Origin: Thermococcus aggregans
Lineage (GTDB): Archaea > Methanobacteriota_B > Thermococci > Thermococcales > Thermococcaceae
Direction: 5' to 3'
DNA length: 64,000 nucleotides
NCBI RefSeq assembly: GCF_024022995.1
Contig: NZ_CP099582.1
Span: forward strand, 1,787,054-1,851,053
The first letter of the stretch is position 1. Each line of letters starts with the position of its first letter. Below are positions 57,402 to 64,000 of this stretch, one piece after another. The notes beneath the pieces were generated by a model, which had not been told where the DNA came from, ran no database searches, and saw nothing but the letters and a program-made list of their open reading frames with translations. The translations under genes and the position numbers were made by a program.

Positions 57402-58466
57402 TTAACTCGTTTCGACTTTTTCTCCCAGAATACGTTCAAGCTTTGAAATGCTCCTCTTAAGCTCTTCTTCAAGTTCTTCTACTTTTTTCTTGAATGCCTT
57501 TATTTTTTCTTCCTTTTCGCGGATTTTTCTTTTCAACTCCTCGACTTCTCGTTTTTTGGCTTCTTCCTTTTCCACGATATCTGAGAGCTCTTTTTCAACC
57601 TTTGCCAGTTCTTCTTTCATGTTGGCAAGCTCTTGGGATTCCTTAATCAGATTTGTTTTGGCCCATTCTGCGGTTTTTTTGTATTTCTTGTCAAGTTCAT
57701 TTTCAATTCTGCCGAGCAGCTCCAGAAATTCTTCTGGATGGTTGATTGCATAAGCAGAATCTTTCAAAAACTCTCTTGCAACACTTTCCGGCAGCCTCAT
57801 CCTTTTTATTGGTTTTTGGAGCTTGGAAATCTTCGAACGGATGTTAATCTCCTTTCCGGATATTTCCCTTTTAAGCCTTTCTTGGGATTCTCTAAGGGCT
57901 TTAAACTCTGGCTTGGCTTCGAGCCCTTTAATCTGCTTCTGAAGTTCTTCTAACTGTTTCATGAGATTTTCTCTTGAGAGTTCCTCCTCTTTTAAGGTAT
58001 CTCTGAGATCTTCGAGTTCTTTCAGCAGCTCTTTAGTTTTCACGTCCTCAATACCTATTTTACCCACCTCTTTGAGATACGCGGAATACTCCTCGGACAG
58101 AGCCTTTAAAAGGGCGTTTATTTCATATATCTCCTTCTCAAATATCAAGAGCAGATGTCGGCCGTGAGTAACGTGAAATCTGGAAATCTCCGGCAGTATT
58201 TTTTCTACGTCCTCAATGCCTTCTATCTTTTGCAGCATGTTTCGGAGTGCAGTTATGTATCTATCTTTTTCAGCCTTCACAATTCTTGCGAGTCGAGGAT
58301 CAACGTTCTTGGGTATCTCCTGCTTTTCAAGTCTCTCAAGATTTTTGAAAATTTTCAGGACAATTTCTCCGGAAGTTTTTGTGTATTTTGCCCTTATTCT
58401 TTGCCGTTGTTTTTTAATCTCTTCTTTTTTCCGTTCATACTCCTGAAGTGCTTCTCTTAGCTTCAA
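57402..58466 (-). CDS. Long coiled-coil protein, uncharacterised
   Basis: 354 aa, almost wholly helical, with long heptad stretches at about 150-215 and 255-350 (for example EELEDLRDTLKEEELSRENL and VEELKRKIREKEEKIKAFKK). The central part (KRMRLPESVAREFLKDSAYA) may be a small globular piece. Its start lies 32 bp inside the end of the DUF373 gene, so the two are cotranscribed and may form a complex at the membrane. Function unknown. Confidence 0.75.
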   Translation of the reverse strand: MKLREALQEYERKKEEIKKQRQRIRAKYTKTSGEIVLKIFKNLERLEKQEIPKNVDPRLARIVKAEKDRYITALRNMLQKIEGIEDVEKILPEISRFHVTHGRHLLLIFEKEIYEINALLKALSEEYSAYLKEVGKIGIEDVKTKELLKELEDLRDTLKEEELSRENLMKQLEELQKQIKGLEAKPEFKALRESQERLKREISGKEINIRSKISKLQKPIKRMRLPESVAREFLKDSAYAINHPEEFLELLGRIENELDKKYKKTAEWAKTNLIKESQELANMKEELAKVEKELSDIVEKEEAKKREVEELKRKIREKEEKIKAFKKKVEELEEELKRSISKLERILGEKVETS

Positions 58467-59574
58467 CTTTCTCCCATCCTTTTACTTTATCCCTTAGGTA
58501 TATCCCCACAAGGGTCGCAATGGCTATGTCGATAATTGCTATGAGCCCTTTCTTTAGGAACTCAATCGAATAGAACGACACTATTGAGAGTGCATAGAGG
58601 GTGGTAACATCGATTGTTATCCACAGCGCCGGTAGGAGCAGAATACCGCTTATGTAGTACCAGATGTGGTAATCCTTCCTCAGATACGAATGGACAATCT
58701 TACCTATCATCAAAATGCCCAGTGCAACGATAAAGGGAGTATTTAAGGCATTTAGGAATATAACCAGCCCTAAAAGCTCCGTTCCGGGGTATCTACCCGT
58801 TAGCTGAAGCGCAATTCTTTCCAAGTTAAGATAAGCATTTACTGCTCCGGCGAAGAGAACGAACATTGCCGCAATGGCAGAAACGAACTGTATAAACCCC
58901 TTGGTTAAGACATGCCCCAAAACTTCCTTTATTCGGAAGGCTTTTGCGAAAAAGTACCCTCCAATAAGGAAGAGTATCACACCCGTAACAGTTGATGAAA
59001 TTATTGTAACACTCTGCTGGTATTTTATGGAAAGTAAACGGGCAATACCATAGATAAGCAATATCAGTCCGGGAAGTCCAAAGAATATTTTTGCCGCTTC
59101 AGGATCGCTTAAAATTTCCTTTAGGTACCGATACAAAATGTAGTAGGTTGTCTCGATGCTTTCGCTTTGCTTAACGACAACTCGGCGGGTGCTTATAATT
59201 GGAATTCTTGAAGTTATTATGGGGAATATCTGCTCATCCTCTGCTCCATCTGTAACCGGAATTACACCATCGGCGGGGAACTTCTTGAGGACTTCTTCCA
59301 ACTGTTTTTGCAGTTCTAGGTCGCTCTTAACTCCTACATCAGGATGCCCTGTAATGAGCGCCACTTCAACGTCCTCAAATTCCCCTTTTCCCTTGAGCTC
59401 GTCATAAAGCTTTACTGCAGCGTATAAAACATTAGCATCGCTATCTTCTGGATCTGCTAAGCTGAGCTTTAGAGCGGCATCTATACATGCGTCTCTACCA
59501 ATAACAGGACCTCTAACCCTTGCTTTTTTTCCAAAGTCGTCATCTCTGTCAATGGCAAGCACCAATACTTTAAT
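58435..59574 (-). CDS. DUF373 family membrane protein, possible ATT start
   Basis: About 379 aa. N-terminal soluble domain (LVLAIDRDDDFGKKARVRGP, VALITGHPDVGVKSDLELQK, IPVTDGAEDEQIFPIITSRI) followed by about seven membrane helices. The family normally begins MKVLxLAIDRDDD. Here that Met position is ATT (59572-59574), 6-7 nt after a GGGGGG site, while the next legal start, TTG at 59565, is about 15 nt away. The ATT overlaps the stop of the preceding gene. Function unknown. Confidence 0.78.
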   Translation of the reverse strand: MKVLVLAIDRDDDFGKKARVRGPVIGRDACIDAALKLSLADPEDSDANVLYAAVKLYDELKGKGEFEDVEVALITGHPDVGVKSDLELQKQLEEVLKKFPADGVIPVTDGAEDEQIFPIITSRIPIISTRRVVVKQSESIETTYYILYRYLKEILSDPEAAKIFFGLPGLILLIYGIARLLSIKYQQSVTIISSTVTGVILFLIGGYFFAKAFRIKEVLGHVLTKGFIQFVSAIAAMFVLFAGAVNAYLNLERIALQLTGRYPGTELLGLVIFLNALNTPFIVALGILMIGKIVHSYLRKDYHIWYYISGILLLPALWITIDVTTLYALSIVSFYSIEFLKKGLIAIIDIAIATLVGIYLRDKVKGWEKVEAKRSTSGV

Positions 59575-59881
59575 CTTTATCCCCCCGAACTTTTTCGAGA
59601 ACTGATTTTATTTTATCTTCCATTTTTCTATCTTTGTCACGTCTGTCATCAATTCTTATCGTTGTCGAAACTCTCTTCGCACCAAGGGCAAACATCGCTT
59701 CATGGGCTTCTTTGATTATCTCCAACCCCTCTTCCAGGGTTGGAACCTCAATGATTGTGCCCATAGGTGTCAATTGATATTTTACCCCCTTCTCCTCTAA
59801 AAGCTTTACTACGTGGGCTACATATTTGCTTAAGCTCAGCTCTCCTAGCGGGACGATAACGAACTCAATAATTACCCCCAT
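59570..59881 (-). CDS. MTH1187/YkoF-like thiamine-binding family protein
   Basis: 103-aa ferredoxin-fold protein: IIEFVIVPLGELSLSKYVAH, YQLTPMGTIIEVPTLEEGLE and GAKRVSTTIRIDDRRDKDRK are the family's hallmarks. Members bind small ligands (thiamine pyrimidine suggested). ATG at 59881 follows GGTGTCG. First gene of the MTH1187 - DUF373 - coiled-coil operon. Confidence 0.88.
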   Translation of the reverse strand: MGVIIEFVIVPLGELSLSKYVAHVVKLLEEKGVKYQLTPMGTIIEVPTLEEGLEIIKEAHEAMFALGAKRVSTTIRIDDRRDKDRKMEDKIKSVLEKVRGDKD

Positions 59882-59976
59882 TTTCGACACCTGGCTAAAT
59901 TAGAATCGACGATTTTTTAAGCTTAACGGTGGAAAGCCTTATTTTGTTGGAGAGCAAATGGATATTGGTGAGGGAC

Positions 59977-60600
59977 GTGCACAAGATAAAAGACGAGTGG
60001 GGAGAATTCTTGGTGAGATTGGCCAGAAAAGCCATAGAGGAGTACTTAAACTCTGGTAAGGAAATAGAACCTCCTGAGGATACTCCCCCGGAACTCTGGG
60101 AAAAAATGGGTGTTTTTGTGACCCTCAACAGGGCAAATGCTCCTCCCACTCAAGCGTTAAGAGGGTGCATAGGCTTCCCGTATCCAATATACCCCTTAGT
60201 CAAGGCAACTATAAAGGCCGCAATTTATGCGGCCGTTGATGACCCGCGCTTTCCCCCAGTTACGCTGGATGAACTAAAGGACTTGCGGATAGAGGTTAGT
60301 GTTCTAACCCCTCCAGAGCCAGTAGAAGGTCCTCCTCACGAAAGGCCCAAAAAGATAAAGGTTGGGAGAGATGGGCTAATCATTAAAAAGGGCATCTACA
60401 GCGGCCTATTGCTACCCCAAGTTCCCATTGAATGGGGATGGGATGAGGAGGAATTTTTAAGTGAAACATGCTGGAAAGCTGGTCTTCCGCCTGATTGCTG
60501 GCTAGATGAGGATACGGAGGTTTACCGTTTTACCGCGGAGATTTTTGAAGAGGAATATCCCAATGGGCCCGTGAAAAGAAAGCCCCTGCATGCTCCGTAG
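59977..60600 (+). CDS. AMMECR1 domain protein (AmmeMemoRadiSam component)
   Basis: 207 aa. The core signature LRGCIGFPYPIYPLVKATIK is followed by DDPRFPPVTLDELKDLRIEV and GIYSGLLLPQVPIEWGWDEE. Start GTG at 59977 is 6 nt after GGTG, giving HKIKDEWGEFLVRLARKAIE; the frame is open 16 codons further. A partner of the AmrS-like radical SAM protein at 21531. TATA-like TTTTTTAAGC at about 59909. Confidence 0.92.
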   Translation: MHKIKDEWGEFLVRLARKAIEEYLNSGKEIEPPEDTPPELWEKMGVFVTLNRANAPPTQALRGCIGFPYPIYPLVKATIKAAIYAAVDDPRFPPVTLDELKDLRIEVSVLTPPEPVEGPPHERPKKIKVGRDGLIIKKGIYSGLLLPQVPIEWGWDEEEFLSETCWKAGLPPDCWLDEDTEVYRFTAEIFEEEYPNGPVKRKPLHAP

Positions 60601-60624
60601 CAAATTTTAGTTGTGTTTTGCTCT

Positions 60625-61977
60625 TCATTTTCTCAATTTCGCAATGAAAAAGCTGTTACAGTCGTGCAAGTGGGTAAAGCTTCTGAAAACCTTGTCTCCA
60701 ATGTCTGTAAATCCTCTTTCTCCCCATGTGAAGGGATAATCAACAAGCTCAAAGCCTACTTTATTTATGGCATACTTTATGTTCTCCTCGTTTTCGTCAA
60801 CCCTTATTGAGCAGGTAGAATACGTCATTTCGCCCCCTTCTTTTAGATTTCTGTAGGCGTTTTTTATCATAGCCTTTTGAACCTGGATAACCTTCTTTAT
60901 TTTGTTTTTATCGAAACGCCATTTGACTTCCGGAAACTGTCTGTATGTCCCGGAAGAAGAACACGGTGCATCGAGTATTATTTTATCGAACGTTTCCTTG
61001 TCCTTGAATTTCATGCCATCAGCGTGTACAAGCTTGACGTTTTTGACCCCTAGAACCTTCATCTTGGCTTCCATTTTTTTGAGCCTATCAAGAGAATAAT
61101 CGACAGCAATTATCTCTCCGGTGTTCTCCATTAGATGGGCCACATGGAAAGTCTTACTACCCGGCGCAGCAGCTAAATCAAGAATCCTTTCTCCCTTTTC
61201 GGGGGCAAGAACATGGGCAACGTAAGCACTCGCCAGGTCTTGGATTACGAAATAGCCTTCCTTATACCAATCTAAGCAGGTTATCGGCGTTTCGTACTCC
61301 AGAACCTTTAAGACGTCATCAACGGGGGTCCTTGCAACTCTGACGTTATTTTCCTCAAGGTACTCTGCAAGCGTATCTATGTCTGTCTTTAGCGGGTTGA
61401 CTCTGACGTAATACCTCTGGGGCTTGTTGTTGCTTAGCAAAAGCCTTACCGCGCTCTCGTAGCCGAGAAGGTCAATTACATACTCCACATACCAGCGCGG
61501 ATGAGAGAACTTTACGCTTAAGTACTCTATCCTATCTTTTTCCTTGAGCTTTTTTAGAGCTTTATCCAGGTTGAAACTCTCTACCTCCCTAAGAATCGCG
61601 TTTATGAACTTTGCCCTCTTTAAATCGTATCTTTCTTTGACAACTCTGACAACTGAATCAGTGGCTATTGCGGGATTTATTTTCTTAAACTTCATCTCGA
61701 ATATCCCGATCCTGAGAAGATTGGCAAGGTAAAGGTCAAAATCCTCAATTTTAGTTCCTTTAATAACAGAATTAGCGATAAAATCTATTTTCTTTCTCCA
61801 TTTCTCAATCTCAAAAACGTAAGCATGAGCCAGTCCTCTAGCCCTCTCCCTGTCTTTTCCGATAACTCTTTTGAAAACTCTCTCTAGGGCGTTCTTCGAT
61901 GAAAGCTCGCGCTCCTCTATGAGGGTCAATATATCGGCAATGAGCTCGTGAAGAGTTATTCTGTAAAACAACTCCAT
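60625..61977 (-). CDS. NSUN/Fmu family RNA (cytosine-5) methyltransferase with NusB-like domain
   Basis: 450 aa. The N-terminal ~150 residues are a NusB-like helical RNA-binding domain. The methylase part has ILDLAAAPGSKTFHVAHLM (SAM), KIILDAPCSSSGTYRQFPEV and MTYSTCSIRVDENE, giving the two catalytic Cys. Substrate rRNA or tRNA unknown. A TATA box centred near 62003, 26 bp from the ATG, suggests a leaderless mRNA. Confidence 0.92.
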   Translation of the reverse strand: MELFYRITLHELIADILTLIEERELSSKNALERVFKRVIGKDRERARGLAHAYVFEIEKWRKKIDFIANSVIKGTKIEDFDLYLANLLRIGIFEMKFKKINPAIATDSVVRVVKERYDLKRAKFINAILREVESFNLDKALKKLKEKDRIEYLSVKFSHPRWYVEYVIDLLGYESAVRLLLSNNKPQRYYVRVNPLKTDIDTLAEYLEENNVRVARTPVDDVLKVLEYETPITCLDWYKEGYFVIQDLASAYVAHVLAPEKGERILDLAAAPGSKTFHVAHLMENTGEIIAVDYSLDRLKKMEAKMKVLGVKNVKLVHADGMKFKDKETFDKIILDAPCSSSGTYRQFPEVKWRFDKNKIKKVIQVQKAMIKNAYRNLKEGGEMTYSTCSIRVDENEENIKYAINKVGFELVDYPFTWGERGFTDIGDKVFRSFTHLHDCNSFFIAKLRK

Positions 61978-62057
61978 GATTTCCGATTTGGGGGAGGGTT
62001 TAAAAATTTGGCGGAACTTTTATTTAATCTGAATTCCAGTTATATCTGGTGGTATCT

Positions 62058-64000
62058 ATGATATTAGACACTGACTACATAACAAAGGACGGTAAACCCA
62101 TAATTCGAATTTTCAAGAAAGAGAACGGGGAATTTAAAATAGAACTTGATCCACATTTTCAGCCCTACATTTACGCTCTTCTCAAAGATGACTCCGCTAT
62201 TGATGAAATAAAAGCAATAAAAGGCGAGAGACACGGAAAAATTGTGAGAGTAGTCGATGCAGTGAAAGTCAAGAAGAAATTTTTGGGGAGAGATGTTGAG
62301 GTCTGGAAGCTTATATTTGAGCATCCCCAAGACGTCCCGGCCCTAAGGGGCAAGATAAGGGAACATCCAGCTGTGATTGACATTTATGAGTACGACATAC
62401 CCTTTGCCAAGCGCTACCTCATAGACAAGGGCTTGATCCCTATGGAGGGCGACGAGGAGCTTAAGCTAATGGCCTTCGACATTGAGACGTTTTACCACGA
62501 GGGAGACGAGTTTGGGAAGGGCGAGATAATAATGATAAGCTACGCCGATGAGGAAGAGGCAAGGGTAATTACATGGAAGAATATTGATCTGCCCTACGTT
62601 GATGTTGTATCCAACGAAAGGGAGATGATAAAGCGGTTTGTGCAAATTGTCAGGGAAAAAGACCCGGATGTCCTGATAACTTACAATGGAGACAACTTTG
62701 ATTTGCCGTACCTTATAAAAAGGGCAGAGAAGTTAGGAGTTACTCTTCTCTTGGGGAGGGACAAAGAACACCCCGAGCCCAAGATTCACAGAATGGGCGA
62801 TAGCTTTGCCGTGGAAATTAAAGGCAGAATTCACTTTGATCTCTTCCCGGTTGTGCGGAGAACCATAAACCTCCCAACATACACGCTTGAGGCAGTTTAT
62901 GAAGCCGTCTTGGGAAAAACCAAAAGCAAGCTGGGTGCGGAGGAAATCGCCGCCATCTGGGAAACAGAGGAGAGCATGAAGAAGCTGGCCCAGTACTCGA
63001 TGGAAGATGCTAGGGCAACTTATGAACTCGGAAAAGAGTTTTTCCCCATGGAGGCAGAGCTAGCAAAGCTAATAGGCCAAAGCGTATGGGACGTCTCAAG
63101 ATCAAGCACTGGCAACCTTGTAGAGTGGTACCTGTTAAGGGTGGCATATGAGAGGAATGAGCTCGCTCCGAACAAGCCGGATGAAGAAGAGTACAGAAGG
63201 CGTTTAAGGACTACTTACCTGGGAGGATACGTAAAAGAGCCGGAAAGAGGCTTATGGGAGAACATCGCCTATTTAGACTTTAGGTGCCACCCTGCAGATA
63301 CAAAAGTCATAGTAAAAGGCAAAGGAATCGTGAATATTAGCGATGTTAAAGAAGGAGACTACATACTAGGAATAGATGGGTGGCAAAGAGTCAAAAAAGT
63401 CTGGAAGTATCATTACGAAGGCAAACTAATCAATATAAACGGCTTAAAATGCACTCCAAATCATAAGGTCCCGGTAGTCACGGAAAATGATCGGCAAACT
63501 AGGATTAGAGATAGTCTTGCAAAATCATTCCTCTCAGGAAAAGTAAAAGGTAAAATTATCACAACAAAGCTTTTTGAAAAAATTGCCGAGTTTGAGAAAA
63601 ACAAGCCTTCTGAAGAGGAAATATTAAAGGGGGAACTTTCAGGGATTATTTTAGCCGAGGGCACATTGCTTCGAAAAGATATTGAATACTTCGATTCATC
63701 GAGAGGTAAAAAGAGAATCTCACACCAATATAGAGTCGAAATAACAATCGGCGAAAACGAAAAGGAGCTTTTAGAGAGGATTCTATACATTTTCGATAAG
63801 CTGTTTGGCATAAGACCTTCTGTGAAAAAGAAGGGAGACACAAATGCGCTTAAAATTACTACCGCAAAGAAAGCGGTTTACCTTCAAATCGAGGAACTTT
63901 TGAAAAACATTGAAAGTCTTTACGCCCCAGCAGTATTGAGGGGCTTTTTTGAAAGAGATGCCACTGTGAACAAAATACGGAGTACAATAGTTGTTACTCA
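62058..64000 (+). CDS. polB: Family-B DNA polymerase with intein (3' part missing)
   Basis: Replicative/repair DNA polymerase. Opens [20 protein letters not shown], with the uracil-reading N-terminal domain, the 3'-5' exonuclease motif [14 protein letters not shown] (D141, E143), Exo [17 protein letters not shown] and Exo [16 protein letters not shown]. The polymerase sequence is interrupted after LDFR (residue 409) by an intein; the rest of the intein and the C-terminal polymerase lie beyond the window. Start follows GGTGGT with a TATA-like CTTTTATTTAA at about 62016. Reads very close to T. litoralis Vent polymerase. Confidence 0.96.
   Translation, partial: MILDTDYITKDGKPIIRIFKKENGEFKIELDPHFQPYIYALLKDDSAIDEIKAIKGERHGKIVRVVDAVKVKKKFLGRDVEVWKLIFEHPQDVPALRGKIREHPAVIDIYEYDIPFAKRYLIDKGLIPMEGDEELKLMAFDIETFYHEGDEFGKGEIIMISYADEEEARVITWKNIDLPYVDVVSNEREMIKRFVQIVREKDPDVLITYNGDNFDLPYLIKRAEKLGVTLLLGRDKEHPEPKIHRMGDSFAVEIKGRIHFDLFPVVRRTINLPTYTLEAVYEAVLGKTKSKLGAEEIAAIWETEESMKKLAQYSMEDARATYELGKEFFPMEAELAKLIGQSVWDVSRSSTGNLVEWYLLRVAYERNELAPNKPDEEEYRRRLRTTYLGGYVKEPERGLWENIAYLDFRCHPADTKVIVKGKGIVNISDVKEGDYILGIDGWQRVKKVWKYHYEGKLININGLKCTPNHKVPVVTENDRQTRIRDSLAKSFLSGKVKGKIITTKLFEKIAEFEKNKPSEEEILKGELSGIILAEGTLLRKDIEYFDSSRGKKRISHQYRVEITIGENEKELLERILYIFDKLFGIRPSVKKKGDTNALKITTAKKAVYLQIEELLKNIESLYAPAVLRGFFERDATVNKIRSTIVVT
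63285..64000 (+). other. Intein inside polB motif A (partial)
   Basis: Begins at Cys (63285), [20 protein letters not shown], with block [14 protein letters not shown], as in Tli Pol-1-type inteins. The homing-endonuclease part shows a first LAGLIDADG-type motif [15 protein letters not shown] and a second [13 protein letters not shown]. In the second the family glycines (GFFEGDGS in the T. litoralis intein as I recall) are Arg and Ala, though the acidic residue remains. It runs off the window end. Confidence 0.92.

Overview
The window is chromosomal DNA of a hyperthermophilic archaeon of the order Thermococcales, most likely the genus Thermococcus. The evidence is the gene content: GatDE, archaeal PCNA, GINS and TFS, TYW3, Pus10, ribose-1,5-bisphosphate isomerase, EndoQ, an S-layer gene and a CGP-type C-terminal anchor. 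Many genes are preceded by GGTG- or GAGGTGA-type ribosome binding sites, and BRE/TATA promoters are common. The family-B DNA polymerase at the right end resembles the T. litoralis (Vent) enzyme as I remember it, down to an intein in motif A. Genes are tightly packed and many overlap by 4 bp. No rRNA, CRISPR array or intact transposase was seen.

Layout. 1-10.9 kb: pheT (cut by the window edge) and pheS, tdh, a TRAM protein, a MinD-type ATPase, HMG-CoA reductase, two tandem paralogous membrane proteins, gatE and gatD. 11-14.8 kb: an HTH/zinc-ribbon regulator, then pus10, rpl21e, rpoF, a DUF655 gene and ksgA. 14.8-16.1 kb: two paralogous ferritin-like genes, one broken by an 8-bp tandem duplication. 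16.1-24.9 kb: a radical SAM/HhH protein, a secreted protein, the S-layer gene with a strong promoter, an internally duplicated protein coupled to an AmrS-like radical SAM gene, and an ABC export operon. 25-27.4 kb: a VapBC pair, an HTH regulator and thiL.

27.5-33.3 kb is a galactoside utilisation block: galK, a frameshifted GH57 alpha-galactosidase, an MFS permease, a GH1 beta-glycosidase and galT. 33.3-43.4 kb carries EndoQ, PAC2, nop10, aIF2-alpha, rps27e, rpl44e, a two-gene LysO-type exporter, an aldo/keto reductase, two MIP18-like genes (one apparently frameshifted), a Mo/W-pterin oxidoreductase, and a TFS - 56-aa protein - PCNA - GINS51 operon. EndoQ ends in a PCNA-binding motif, so a repair enzyme and its clamp lie 8 kb apart.

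43.4-50.5 kb: a C/D box sRNA, a secreted anchored protein, phosphopantothenate synthetase, an XRE regulator, a structured intergenic element, an aromatic aminotransferase, ribose-1,5-bisphosphate isomerase, taw3 and tRNA-His. 50.7-52.1 kb is a poorly coding stretch with gene debris. 52.1-64 kb: a class II aldolase, UPF0147, a cobalamin adenosyltransferase, a DmpA-type peptidase, a class V aminotransferase, an endonuclease IV-like protein, a coiled-coil - DUF373 - MTH1187 operon, AMMECR1, an NSUN methylase and polB with its intein (cut by the window edge).

The points most worth a second look are three independent reading-frame disruptions whose repaired frames match paralogs or family expectation, a C/D sRNA that runs into the ribosome binding site of the next gene, inverted repeats around TATA boxes (vapBC, ribose-1,5-bisphosphate isomerase), a possible AUU start codon, and several uncharacterised operon partners.
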